DNA of 64,000 bases, taken from the NCBI RefSeq assembly GCF_000325705.1, contig NC_019904.1, forward strand, positions 814,001 through 878,000, in the 5' to 3' direction. The translations under genes and the position numbers were made by a program. The notes beneath the pieces are model-generated. The model made no database searches. It saw nothing but the letters and a program-made list of their open reading frames with translations, and was not told the origin of the DNA. Every line of letters starts with the position of its first letter. The stretch's first letter is position 1. This stretch comes from Echinicola vietnamensis DSM 17526. Lineage in GTDB: Bacteria > Bacteroidota > Bacteroidia > Cytophagales > Cyclobacteriaceae. Below, one piece after another: positions 31,299 to 40,145 of this stretch.

Positions 31299-33911
31299 CT
31301 ACACCTCCACTCCTTCCACATTCTTAAAGTAAACTTGCTTATCAGCATCCAAGTCCACCAGAACGGCTGCATCATTCTTGATGTATCCGCTGAGGATCTG
31401 TTTGGACAGTTCATTTAAGACCAAACGCTGCATGGTTCGTTTAAGGGGCCTCGCGCCAAACTGCGGATCGAAACCGACTTCTCCGAGGTAATCAAGCACT
31501 TCTTTGGTGGCATCGATTTCGATGCCTGAATCTGCCAAACGGTGCTGGATTTCTTTCCATTGGATATCCACAATTTTTCGGGTAATCTCCCTGCTCAGTG
31601 GCTCAAACATGATGGTCTCATCAATCCTGTTCAAGAACTCCGGACGAACAGACTGCTTCAACAGCTCAAACACTTCTTTTTTGGTATCCTCCATCACCTG
31701 CTCCTTGTTCCAATCCTCTATTGCTGCAAACCGCTCTTGGATCAGTTGCGAACCGATATTGGTCGTCAGGATGATGATGGTATTTTTGAAATTGGCCATC
31801 CGACCTTTATTGTCTGTCAACCTACCATCATCCAGCACTTGCAGCAAGATATTGAACACATCGGGATGGGCTTTTTCGATCTCATCCAAAAGAATAACCG
31901 AATAAGGCTTTCTCCTAACCGCCTCGGTCAGCTGCCCACCTTCATCATAGCCCACATAACCGGGAGGCGCTCCGACCAACCTGCTGACCGCATGCCTTTC
32001 CTGGTACTCGGACATGTCAATCCTCACCATGGCATTGTCATCATTGAAGAGGTATTCTGCCAGGGCCTTGGCCAGTTCTGTCTTACCCACACCAGTGGTC
32101 CCCATGAAAATAAAGGATCCAATCGGCCGTTTAGGATCTTGCAGTCCTGCCCGGCTTCTACGCACGGCATCGGAAAGCGCTGCAATGGCCTCTTGCTGAC
32201 CGGCCACTCGTTTGCCTAGCTCATCCTCCAGGTGAAGGAGTTTTTCCCGCTCACTTTCGAGCATTCTGGACAAAGGAATCCCCGTCCACTTGGCCACCAC
32301 GGCCGCCACATCTTCAGCATCCACTTCCTCCTTCAGCAAGGGCGAACCCTCCTGCATCTCTTGCAGCTGCTGCTTAAACGACTCTAGCTTTTGCTCACTT
32401 TCGCTGATTTTTCCATAACGGATCTCCGCTACCTTTCCAAAATCTCCTGCTCGTTCTGCTTGCTCTGCTTCCAGCTTAAACTTATCAATATTTTCCTTTT
32501 CACGCTGGATGCCCATAATTACAGCCTTTTCGCTTTCCCATTTGGCCTTCACGGCTTGGCGCTTCTCGGACAATTCTGCAAGTTCTTTGCTCAGCACGGC
32601 TTCCTTGTCTTTGTTTTTCTCTCGACGGATGGCTTCCCGTTCGATCTCCAATTGCATGATCCTCCTGTTCAGCTCGTCCAGCTCCTGCGGAAGGGAGTCA
32701 ATTTCCATCCGCAACTTGGCCGCCGCCTCATCCATTAAGTCAATGGCCTTGTCAGGCAAGAATCGATCAGAAATATAACGTTGCGAAAGCTCTACTGCGG
32801 AAATTACCGCATCATCCTTGATCCTCACCCCATGGTGAAGCTCGTACTTATCCTTAATACCCCTTAAGATGGAAATGGCATCGGCAGCATCCGGTTCATC
32901 CACCATTACTGCTTGAAACCTTCGCTCCAGGGCCTTATCCTTTTCGACGTACTTTTGGTACTCCTTGAGGGTCGTCGCTCCAATGGCATGCAGCTCACCC
33001 CTGGCCAAGGCAGGCTTCAGCAAGTTAGCAGCATCCATGGCGCCTTCACCGCCGCCACCGGCTCCGATCAAGGTGTGGATCTCATCGATAAATAAGATAA
33101 TCTCTCCATCCGAATCGGTCACCTCCTTGATCACTGCTTTTAACCTCTCTTCAAATTCACCCTTGTATTTGGCACCTGCCACCAGCAATCCCATGTCCAA
33201 CGAGATCAAGGTTTTGGATTTAAGGTTTTCGGGAACATCTCCACTGACAATGCGTTGTGCCAGGCCTTCCACAATAGCCGTCTTACCCACACCCGGCTCA
33301 CCAAGAAGAATAGGGTTGTTCTTGGTTCTTCTGGCCAAAATCTGTAACACCCTCCTGATCTCCTCATCACGGCCGATAACAGGGTCGATTTTGCCCTTTT
33401 TGGCCAATTCGTTTAGGTTTTTGGAGTATTTTTCCAAAGACCTATATTTAGCTTCTGCGTTTTGATCGGTCACTTTATTTCCTTGTCTTAGTTCTTTGAT
33501 TGCTTCAATCAGCCCTTTCTCCGTCACCCCTTGGTCCTTGAGCAGTTGGGCAGATTTATCACTACCAGAAAGTATCCCCAGCAGCAAATGTTCGACCGCC
33601 ACAAACTCATCTCCAAAGGTCTTCAAATAACTTTTAGCCTTGGTCAACGCCTGATTCCCGGCATTGGAAAGATAGGGTTGCTGCCCGCTGACCTTTGGAA
33701 AGGATTGGATGATTTCTTCCAATTTCTGGGAAACCAACTTCTTGTTGACACCCAGTTTTTTGAAAACAAAATCAACCACACTTTCATCCTCAGAAAGAAT
33801 ACCCTTTAGCACGTGAGCCGGCTCTATGGCCTGCTGCTGCTCGGCCATACAAAGCTCAGCGGCCTTTTGTATAGCCTCCTGCGATTTGATTGTAAATTGC
33901 TTAAAATCCAT
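31299..33911 (-). CDS. clpB: ATP-dependent disaggregase ClpB
   Basis: 870 residues, close to the usual length of about 860. The Clp N domain (about 1-145) is followed by the first AAA+ module with GEPGVGKT (Walker A) and ILFIDEIHT. A coiled-coil middle domain (about 410-530, rich in Glu, Lys and Arg) marks it as ClpB rather than ClpA/C. The second AAA+ module has GTTGVGKT and VILLDEIEKAHPDVF. It rescues aggregated proteins with DnaK. The 3' end converges on the glycogen operon. The ~1.2-kb gap upstream contains repeats, and I could not pick a heat-shock-type promoter with confidence. Confidence 0.97.
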   Translation of the reverse strand: MDFKQFTIKSQEAIQKAAELCMAEQQQAIEPAHVLKGILSEDESVVDFVFKKLGVNKKLVSQKLEEIIQSFPKVSGQQPYLSNAGNQALTKAKSYLKTFGDEFVAVEHLLLGILSGSDKSAQLLKDQGVTEKGLIEAIKELRQGNKVTDQNAEAKYRSLEKYSKNLNELAKKGKIDPVIGRDEEIRRVLQILARRTKNNPILLGEPGVGKTAIVEGLAQRIVSGDVPENLKSKTLISLDMGLLVAGAKYKGEFEERLKAVIKEVTDSDGEIILFIDEIHTLIGAGGGGEGAMDAANLLKPALARGELHAIGATTLKEYQKYVEKDKALERRFQAVMVDEPDAADAISILRGIKDKYELHHGVRIKDDAVISAVELSQRYISDRFLPDKAIDLMDEAAAKLRMEIDSLPQELDELNRRIMQLEIEREAIRREKNKDKEAVLSKELAELSEKRQAVKAKWESEKAVIMGIQREKENIDKFKLEAEQAERAGDFGKVAEIRYGKISESEQKLESFKQQLQEMQEGSPLLKEEVDAEDVAAVVAKWTGIPLSRMLESEREKLLHLEDELGKRVAGQQEAIAALSDAVRRSRAGLQDPKRPIGSFIFMGTTGVGKTELAKALAEYLFNDDNAMVRIDMSEYQERHAVSRLVGAPPGYVGYDEGGQLTEAVRRKPYSVILLDEIEKAHPDVFNILLQVLDDGRLTDNKGRMANFKNTIIILTTNIGSQLIQERFAAIEDWNKEQVMEDTKKEVFELLKQSVRPEFLNRIDETIMFEPLSREITRKIVDIQWKEIQHRLADSGIEIDATKEVLDYLGEVGFDPQFGARPLKRTMQRLVLNELSKQILSGYIKNDAAVLVDLDADKQVYFKNVEGVEV

Positions 33912-34363
33912 TTTATCTATTGCTTATTTTTTTCAAATTTTCCATGAGCATCTTGCTCTGTCCTACATTTATCAAATCCAGCACCAATCCAAAAAAAACC
34001 GATTTTTCGGAAAAAATGTCCGAATAAACTGAACAAATACACATTTTTAGGACTTTTTGACAGTAAAATTGCATCATCAAAGGATTACTGTCCGGTCATT
34101 TGTCACTCGCCAAATTTCCTTGCCGCCTCCATTCCGCAACACTCCCTTTTTTGGAATTAAAAAATAGAAGCCACTAAGTCACCAAGACACTAAGGTATTT
34201 GTTGAAAAAACTGTTGTTCCGACAGCTGCGCAGCGGAACTAGGGGCCAATAGTTTTTAACTCAACAGAACCCGCATGGCTTATTCCTTTGGAAGACAAAT
34301 CGGCTCGCAGTGTTTATTTGTAAATCGAACTCAGGCTAATAAATGCCTTTGGCCTAGCTTGAC

Positions 34364-34428
34364 ACACAGGGCGAACGCATTTAAAAAAGTATCCCAGTTT
34401 GAATATATCTGCTGTTCCTATGGAATTT
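34364..34428 (-). repeat. 65-bp dispersed repeat, copy 2
   Basis: Reverse-complement relative of 11952-12019, sharing the TTCC-NTA-GGAAC palindrome, GCAGATATA and the GCGTTNGCCCTGTGT end. Confidence 0.65.
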
Positions 34429-34901
34429 AACTTCATATGCTTTATTGGACTTTCCTACTTTTCCCCCCGAAAGCTTTCAGGGCAGGCTATTGATGAAAAA
34501 GTAGGAAAAAAATCTAGGCCAAGGAGCATTCTTCAAATTAAGTGGTTGGATTTGCGAGTACGAATTCGGTTGCCTTAATTTGATTTTGTGCCAGTTGCTA
34601 TGGGCTAAAAACGAGTGGATCTCGCTTGTCCACTGCGCGAGCTAACTCATTTTCTTAAAGCCCCCATCAACTGTCCCAAAACCGAATGCTCCAAAGGCCG
34701 AATAATGGACTCAAAGCGAATACTTCCTTTCTCCGCGGCTAAATATTGCGTTACGGATACATATAAAATTCTTAAATTATTCTCCCCACTTGGGCAGATA
34801 GGTGCGGTGGATTATTCGTCCTTTAGACCAATTGATGCCCTTGCTCTTTCAGTATTTGACGGGACAGGCTGCTGCTATTCCTAATGTACAAACTGCGGCT
34901 A

Positions 34902-35003
34902 AGTACCAGCGGCACGATATATTTAGTAACCTGCGGATTCATCCGCAGGAGCTCAAGCTCTCCTCAACCTCCCGAAGGAGTGCCAGTGGCATGGATGATA
35001 GCT
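34902..35003 (-). repeat. 102-bp dispersed repeat, copy 2
   Basis: Reverse complement of 11590-11691, same length, about 90% identical, with the CTGCGGAT/ATCCGCAG palindrome conserved without change. Confidence 0.8.
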
Positions 35004-35072
35004 ATGCCTACACGAAAATTGTTCCCCTTCAAAAAACTAAACATGTTTGCCCTGACTTGACACATCTCAACT

Positions 35073-35103
35073 GTTTTACAATCATATAAATTCCCTACCT
35101 TTG
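35073..35103 (+). promoter_or_regulatory. Promoter of rlmN
   Basis: GTTT (35073-35076), a 19-nt spacer and TACCTTTG (35096-35103), matching the Bacteroidota -33/-7 arrangement. The -7 box ends only 4 nt before the first ATG, so the mRNA may be leaderless or start at the ATG at 35114. Confidence 0.65.
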
Positions 35104-35107
35104 CATT

Positions 35108-36166
35108 ATGAAAATGGGTGAGAAAAAGGACATTAGGAAATTAAGCTTGGAGGAACTCCAGGAATTCTTCCTTGCAGAAGGGGACAAAAAGTTTAGGGCC
35201 AATCAGGTGTACGATTGGCTGTGGAACAAGTCATTGAAAAACTTTGATGACATGACCAATATCTCCCTGTCCACCCGAGAAATGCTGAAAGCTAATTTCA
35301 CCATCAACCACCTCAAAGTGGACCTCATGCAGCATTCTTCTGATGGCACCATTAAAAATGCCGTCAAACTCTACGATGACAAGATCGTGGAATCCGTGCT
35401 TATTCCCACTTCCAAGCGAATCACCGCCTGCGTGTCCTCTCAGGTAGGTTGCAGCCTTGACTGCAACTTCTGCGCCACCGCCCGACTAAAAAGGATGCGT
35501 AACCTTAATCCCGATGAAATTTACGACCAAGTGGTCGCCATCAAAGATGAAGCTGAAAAGTATTTTCAGCGCCCCCTGACCAATATCGTTTTCATGGGCA
35601 TGGGTGAACCGCTGCTAAACTATGCCAATGTGATCAGTGCGATCGACAAGATCACCGCCCCCGAAGGACTGGGCATGGCAGCGAGAAGGATCACATTATC
35701 CACTGTGGGCATTCCCAAAATGATCAAAAAAATGGCAGACGATGAAGTAAAATTCAACTTGGCCATCTCGCTCCATTCTGCCATCAACAGCACCAGAAGC
35801 CGCCTGATGCCCATTAACGACAAAAGCCCTGTGGAAGAGTTGGCAGATTCCTTAAAATACTGGTACCACAAGACCCAACGCAAGGTTACGTATGAATATG
35901 TGATCTGGGACGGGATCAACGATGATGAAGAACACGCCCTTGCGCTGGCAAAATTCTGCAAACACATCCCCTCCAAAGTCAACATCATCCAGTACAACCC
36001 CATCGACGAAGGGGAATTTCGTCAAGCCTCTCAAGAAGCAGTGGACATGTATGTCCGGATCTTGGAGGGCAGGGGAATCGTGGCCAAAGTCAGAAAGTCA
36101 AGGGGACAGGACATCGACGCAGCATGCGGTCAACTGGCCAACAAAAATGAAGTCGCTGAAATATAA
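35108..36166 (+). CDS. rlmN: 23S rRNA (adenine2503-C2)-methyltransferase RlmN
   Basis: 352 residues. It is a radical-SAM enzyme that methylates A2503 of 23S rRNA and A37 of some tRNAs. The CSLDCNFC motif (C-x3-C-x2-C) binds the 4Fe-4S cluster, and FMGMGEPLLNY is the family's GEPxxN motif. The accessory helical N-terminus (LSLEELQEFFLAEG) and VRKSRGQDIDAACGQLA with the C-terminal Cys needed for the methyl-protein intermediate are present. The start may be ATG 35108 or 35114 (MGEKKD), given how close the promoter is. It stands alone between a repeat region and a small outer-membrane protein gene. Confidence 0.95.
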   Translation: MKMGEKKDIRKLSLEELQEFFLAEGDKKFRANQVYDWLWNKSLKNFDDMTNISLSTREMLKANFTINHLKVDLMQHSSDGTIKNAVKLYDDKIVESVLIPTSKRITACVSSQVGCSLDCNFCATARLKRMRNLNPDEIYDQVVAIKDEAEKYFQRPLTNIVFMGMGEPLLNYANVISAIDKITAPEGLGMAARRITLSTVGIPKMIKKMADDEVKFNLAISLHSAINSTRSRLMPINDKSPVEELADSLKYWYHKTQRKVTYEYVIWDGINDDEEHALALAKFCKHIPSKVNIIQYNPIDEGEFRQASQEAVDMYVRILEGRGIVAKVRKSRGQDIDAACGQLANKNEVAEI

Positions 36167-36320
36167 TATTTTAAACACTTATTTGTTCAAAAGCACAACC
36201 ATTTCTGAATTTTCGTCGTTTGTCAATGAAAAATAGTAGATAGGCTTTTCGACCATTTTTACGTTATAAGTGTTGTTTGGCCTTGTTTTTGGATGTCACA
36301 AACTAAACTTTTATACAACT

Positions 36321-36791
36321 ATGAAAAAACTATTATTATTAGGACTGTTTGCCATGACAGTCACTTTCGCACAAGCCCAAAGTGAGGGCGACATCAGACT
36401 GCAAATTGGCGGTGATTATGGATTTGACACGGAGTTCTTTGGTCTCAACTTTGGAGGAGAATACCTTATTACCGATAAAATTTCAGCCGCTCCGAACTTT
36501 ACGATTTACTTCCCAGAAGGAGGAAATGCCAGCACCTTGAACATTGATGCCCGGTACTATTTTACCAGAGACATTCTTCAGTGGTATGGCCTTGTCGGCT
36601 TTACAAACAATTGGTGGTCAGCAGAATTTATGGGAGTAAAGGCAAAAGAAAGCAGGGCCGGTGCCAATATTGGCGTGGGTGGAGTATTAAAATTCACCGA
36701 CAACTTGGCCTTTAATCCGGAGTTAAAATATCAGGCCCAAAATGACGGACAAGCGGTATTCCGTTTTGGACTGGTTTATTTCTTGCCGTAA
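36321..36791 (+). CDS. Outer-membrane beta-barrel protein, small
   Basis: 156 residues from ATG 36321, chosen over the in-frame ATG at 36270 because it begins a proper signal peptide (MKKLLLLGLFAMTVTFAQAQ). The mature part alternates hydrophobic and polar residues with aromatic girdle residues and ends in aromatic FRFGLVYFLP, the classical C-terminal barrel strand. It resembles 8-stranded OmpW/OprF-like barrels of this phylum. Its ligand or function is unknown. A 139-bp dispersed element lies 28 bp after the stop. Confidence 0.78.
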   Translation: MKKLLLLGLFAMTVTFAQAQSEGDIRLQIGGDYGFDTEFFGLNFGGEYLITDKISAAPNFTIYFPEGGNASTLNIDARYYFTRDILQWYGLVGFTNNWWSAEFMGVKAKESRAGANIGVGGVLKFTDNLAFNPELKYQAQNDGQAVFRFGLVYFLP

Positions 36792-36819
36792 AATAAATCT
36801 GCTAAAATAAACTTTAAAC

Positions 36820-36958
36820 GAGGCTGTCTCATAAATAAATAATCCGTCATCACGAACGGAGTGAAGTGATCTCGATGTGCTTTCATTGCACGTATGACGA
36901 GATTGCTTCTTCCGATATCCATCGGAATCGCAATGGCGAGGACTTTTGAGACAGCCTC
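36820..36958 (-). repeat. Dispersed element with terminal inverted repeats, copy 2
   Basis: Inverted copy of 2364-2498, 4 bp longer because of an extra TAAA near one end. Here the terminal inverted repeats extend outward to AACGAGGCTGTCTCA and TGAGACAGCCTCGTT. It ends 4 bp from the murQ stop codon. Confidence 0.8.
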
Positions 36959-36962
36959 GTTT

Positions 36963-37769
36963 TTATTCCTGTTTCCAATCATCCAAAGCATCCTTTACCG
37001 AACCGAACTTCAGCAACCTTTCTTTGGCCTGCTCTTCCGCTAGGCCCGTAGCTTCCATGATCATTCGCGTGCCCCGTTCTACTAATTTTTGGTTGGACAG
37101 CTGCATATTGACCATCTTATTGCCCTTCACTTTACCGAGTTTGATCATAACAGAAGTAGAGATCATATTGAGCACCAACTTTTGTGCTGTCCCGGATTTC
37201 ATCCGCGTACTTCCGGTCACAAATTCCGGTCCCACGACCACTTCCACTGGGTATTCGGCCACTTTGGCCAGTGGCGATCCTTCGTTACAGGTAATACAAC
37301 CGGTAAGCAGACCTTTTTCTCGGGCCGTCTTGACCCCGCCGATGACATAAGGTGTAGTACCGGAAGCCGCAATCCCAATCACCGTATCCAATTCCTGGAT
37401 GCCGTTGGCCTTTAAATCTTGCCACGATTGGTCAGGATCATCCTCTGCCCGCTCCACTGCTTTCCTAATGGCTGTATCTCCACCGGCAATCAAGCCAATC
37501 ACCATATCATGCGACACGCCATAGGTCGGCGGGCATTCGGAAGCATCCAAAATCCCCAACCTGCCACTTGTGCCGGCACCAATATAGAACAACCTACCTC
37601 CCTGAGCCATACGATCTACGATCTTCTCGATTAACTTCTCTATTGCCGGTAAGGCTTTACTTACGGCCACAGGAACGGTCTGGTCCTCTTTGTTCATATT
37701 GGAAATGAGCTCAGCTATGCTCATGTTTTCCAAATTGTCGTAATGCGAACTGCTCTCGGTAGTTTTCAT
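36963..37769 (-). CDS. murQ: N-acetylmuramic acid 6-phosphate etherase
   Basis: 268 residues, slightly shorter than the 298-residue E. coli enzyme. It cleaves the D-lactyl ether of MurNAc-6-P to GlcNAc-6-P in cell-wall recycling. SIS-domain features are GRLFYIGAGTSGRLGILDASE (sugar-phosphate loop), GLIAGGDTAIRKAVE, GIAASGTTPYVIGG and GPEFVTGSTRMKSGTAQKL, the MurQ signature. Its start overlaps the kinase gene by 4 bp. The kinase may supply the phosphorylated substrate. Confidence 0.94.
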   Translation of the reverse strand: MKTTESSSHYDNLENMSIAELISNMNKEDQTVPVAVSKALPAIEKLIEKIVDRMAQGGRLFYIGAGTSGRLGILDASECPPTYGVSHDMVIGLIAGGDTAIRKAVERAEDDPDQSWQDLKANGIQELDTVIGIAASGTTPYVIGGVKTAREKGLLTGCITCNEGSPLAKVAEYPVEVVVGPEFVTGSTRMKSGTAQKLVLNMISTSVMIKLGKVKGNKMVNMQLSNQKLVERGTRMIMEATGLAEEQAKERLLKFGSVKDALDDWKQE

Positions 37770-38608
37770 GGGTTTTCCTTATGGTATAGTGTCAGTCCCG
37801 CAATGGGACTCTCCAAAATTAAATGCACGTTTATCTGCATGTCGGCGGCGGCCTTGCGCAGAATATCACTGTTATAGAAGGCTACAGAGCCTACGAAGCT
37901 CACTTGCTTATCCTGATAGCCTTGGTACCGAGCCACATGCTTTTTGAAAAAGTCCTGAAAAGCATTGTAGTACAACAGGTAACAATATGGCTCTGAGACA
38001 TGCTCGGTAATAAACCGACAAAAACTGGCCATATACCGCCCGGGGAATGGCTTACGGTAAACGTTATCCTGAATGGTCGCCGCTGTAAGCTGAAACCGCT
38101 CCTCTACTTGCTTCCGAAGGGCAACAGGCATTTCATCATGGATAAAATCCTGAAGAAACTTCCTCCCGATATACGTACCGCCCCCTTCATCACCGAGTAA
38201 AAAACCAGGTGAAGGACGCGTATCGATGATCGTTTTGCCATCATAATCGCAACTGTTGGAGCCTGTCCCCAGAATACAGGAAATGCCTGGCGCATGCCCG
38301 CAAGTCGCCCTTGCTGCTGCCAGCAAATCATGCTCAATCTCAATATGGGCCTTGGAGAATAAATTGCCCAAGGTTTTGGCTACTCCTTGCTTATTTTCGG
38401 GCGTAGAGCAGCCTGCTCCATAATAGTAGACGGCCACCACCTCTTCCTTAAGGTTCAGCAAGAACTCGTCATTAAGCTCTGTTGCCATCTCTTCAGGGGT
38501 CTGATAGTAAGGATTAAACCCCACCCCCCTAAATTGGCTGACATTACCCTCTTGGTCGATTCCTCGCCAGTCGGTTTTACTCGATCCGCTATCTGCGATT
38601 AATATCAT
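37766..38608 (-). CDS. BadF/BadG/BcrA/BcrD-type ATPase, probable amino-sugar kinase
   Basis: 280 residues of the ASKHA fold. ILIADSGSSKTDWRGID (phosphate-1 loop), CILGTGSNSCDYDG (phosphate-2) and LLGDEGGGTYIGRKFL identify the GlcNAc-kinase-like subgroup of the BadF family. The radical-initiating dehydratase activators have an Fe-S Cys pair that is absent here. It overlaps murQ by 4 bp, so it most likely phosphorylates GlcNAc or MurNAc in cell-wall recycling. Its start overlaps the stop of the b5-like gene by 4 bp. Confidence 0.85.
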   Translation of the reverse strand: MILIADSGSSKTDWRGIDQEGNVSQFRGVGFNPYYQTPEEMATELNDEFLLNLKEEVVAVYYYGAGCSTPENKQGVAKTLGNLFSKAHIEIEHDLLAAARATCGHAPGISCILGTGSNSCDYDGKTIIDTRPSPGFLLGDEGGGTYIGRKFLQDFIHDEMPVALRKQVEERFQLTAATIQDNVYRKPFPGRYMASFCRFITEHVSEPYCYLLYYNAFQDFFKKHVARYQGYQDKQVSFVGSVAFYNSDILRKAAADMQINVHLILESPIAGLTLYHKENP

Positions 38609-38838
38609 CTATCTTCTAATTGACCAATAGGTTCAAATTTATCAAAAACATTTGCCGTATGTGGTGCATCCTGCAATTCTGCCGTCAAGTCCTGCCCCGC
38701 CCAATGCTCGTAATGCTTGCCGTTTTTCCAAAGCCTGGAATTGGAAACATCATAGATATACCCCTCAAAAGCTACCCAAATCTCTGGACGATCCTGGCCA
38801 TTGCGCAGTGCCAGCTGCTGCCTTGTATAAGTTCTCAT
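38605..38838 (-). CDS. Cytochrome b5-like small protein
   Basis: 77 residues. The sequence WVAFEGYIYDVSNSRLWKNG followed by HYEHWAGQDLTAELQDAPH fits the cytochrome b5/steroid-binding (MAPR-like) fold, with candidate haem or ligand residues His and Tyr and the A-G-x-D-x-T motif. There is no signal or membrane segment, so it is cytoplasmic. It lies between the ureohydrolase-like gene (3-bp gap) and the BadF kinase (4-bp overlap) in one operon. Whether it binds haem cannot be told: the classical HPGG motif is missing. Its link to amino-sugar metabolism is unexplained. Confidence 0.72.
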   Translation of the reverse strand: MRTYTRQQLALRNGQDRPEIWVAFEGYIYDVSNSRLWKNGKHYEHWAGQDLTAELQDAPHTANVFDKFEPIGQLEDR

Positions 38839-38841
38839 GCC

Positions 38842-39993
38842 TCAAAAAAGCTTTAACTGGGCATTTACCCAACGGTCCGGAACTTCACCCCTTTGGGCCG
38901 TTTGATAGTCTTGGTAGCTGCAAGGTATGATGGTATCCCGCTCAAACTTCTCCTTGCTCGTCTGGGGCACCTCCATCCACCATTTTGCACTCAACTTGCT
39001 CTTGTAAAACACAATCGTCGATGGCTTGGAATCCAGCGAAACCGTATATTTGGTATAATCATTACTCTTGAAGGACAGACTGTCCTTACGGTGATAAAAC
39101 CCTTCGATAAAATACCAAACCATGGTCGCGATAACGGAGGCCGTCTTAAAACGCCTGTCGTCATAAGACGGTTGGTATCCATAAATCCCAATAGAGCTGA
39201 GCTTCTCATTCATCCCCGCAAACCACGCAATCTGACAGGCCTCTTCTGCCGTCAGGCCAAATGGTTGGGCATCACAGGCGCCGGGGGCATCTGCTGATTG
39301 GATGGCACAAATGTCAAAACTCAGCAGGTCAGCATTACGGATAAGTGGCTCTACTTCCTTAAAATTATCCCTTAGCTGTCCCAGTCTGACATGATCAAAA
39401 TACAATTTTTCCATGACATTCACTAGGTCCCGGTCAGTCAAAAAACTCTGATAGGCCAACTGGGTATAGTTAAACAGGAAATTCGGCTGATGCAGGATAA
39501 TATCTTGCGAATGCACTTCAAAGGGAGCCCCTTCATCATCCATGTCAATTTTAGCATCCACCGTCAGCATGCTGACCAATTTTTTCATACCCTCATAAGA
39601 AAGGTACTGCCCTACATCCAAATCATGTGTGCCCCCAATAAAAATGGGCAGTATCTGCTGCTGCATCAACTCCTCACCTACGGTTTTGATACGGATATAG
39701 GTTTCCTTAAGGTCCACGCCATTTCGAAGGTTTCCCAAATCGGCAATTTTATAATGGGACAAGCCACGCTTCAACTGAAACAGCTTCCTGCGTACTTCTT
39801 GCACGGCTGTATCGATTGAAATTGGATCAGTAGCCCCTCTCGACTCTTCCAAGCCAATGATGGCCACCTGAACCCCATTGAGATCCGGAAACAGTTCACC
39901 ATGATAGTTGATGTGCTTAAAAAAAGAATTATGCGCATACTGCTGCTGCGTAATCGATTCCGGGATCGGGTCAAAGAATAACTTAAGGTCCAT
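38842..39993 (-). CDS. Ureohydrolase (arginase/formimidoylglutamase) family protein with altered metal ligands
   Basis: 383 residues from ATG 39993 (MDLKLFFDPI). An upstream in-frame ATG at 40083 adds an unconvincing 30-residue extension. The fold is that of the arginase/agmatinase/formimidoylglutamase superfamily: PIFIGGTHDLDVGQ corresponds to GGDHS, TVDAKIDMDDEG to DAHxD, and LSFDICAIQSADAPG to SFDxDxxDP. Two of the six usual Mn ligands are replaced (His to Lys in DAKID, Asp to Cys in FDIC), so normal binuclear catalysis is doubtful. Bacteroidota have such proteins annotated as formimidoylglutamase or arginase. Function is therefore open. It is the first gene of the four-gene operon ending in murQ. 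Confidence 0.75.
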   Translation of the reverse strand: MDLKLFFDPIPESITQQQYAHNSFFKHINYHGELFPDLNGVQVAIIGLEESRGATDPISIDTAVQEVRRKLFQLKRGLSHYKIADLGNLRNGVDLKETYIRIKTVGEELMQQQILPIFIGGTHDLDVGQYLSYEGMKKLVSMLTVDAKIDMDDEGAPFEVHSQDIILHQPNFLFNYTQLAYQSFLTDRDLVNVMEKLYFDHVRLGQLRDNFKEVEPLIRNADLLSFDICAIQSADAPGACDAQPFGLTAEEACQIAWFAGMNEKLSSIGIYGYQPSYDDRRFKTASVIATMVWYFIEGFYHRKDSLSFKSNDYTKYTVSLDSKPSTIVFYKSKLSAKWWMEVPQTSKEKFERDTIIPCSYQDYQTAQRGEVPDRWVNAQLKLF

Positions 39994-40111
39994 AAATGAT
40001 AATTTAGTACGGTGAGCGCAAAAACGGCAATCGTCCAACAAAACAGGGACGGTCCCTACTCGTAAACGAGGACTTCGCTCCAAAATTAATCAAAAAAGTC
40101 AAGGGGGAATG

Positions 40112-40141
40112 AAAAAAGGCGCTGCAAATGCAGCGCCTTTT
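40112..40141 (-). terminator. Terminator of nqrF
   Basis: AAAAGGCGCTGC and GCAGCGCCTTTT around AAAT, a 12-bp stem with a T run on the minus strand. It lies 5 bp after the nqrF stop. Confidence 0.92.
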
Positions 40142-40145
40142 CAAC

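Larger units (their letters stand above)
33912..35095. other. Gene-free region with dispersed repeats
   Basis: About 1.2 kb without a credible gene; the short open frames around 34615-35089 fall on repeats. It contains blocks shared in inverted order with 11.6-12.0 kb (34364-34428 and 34902-35003). A GCCACTAAGTCACCAAGACA-type token sits near 34171-34195, with a related token CTTAGTGCCTTGGTGGCG at 50234-50251 (minus relative). The start-proximal 150 bp (33912-34060) presumably holds the clpB promoter. Confidence 0.65.

Noticed and set aside
34159..34200. Remnant of an insertion sequence near the ACTAAG/CACCAAG token
   Set aside because: The token is short and widely scattered; no transposase fragment or terminal repeats can be seen beside it.
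34615..35089. Two short open frames upstream of rlmN
   Set aside because: They run through the 102-bp repeat; the matching copy at 11.6 kb has no equivalent frame.
39994..40083. 30-residue N-terminal extension of the ureohydrolase-like protein
   Set aside because: Arg/Cys-rich sequence unlike the family; ATG 39993 gives the expected N-terminus.
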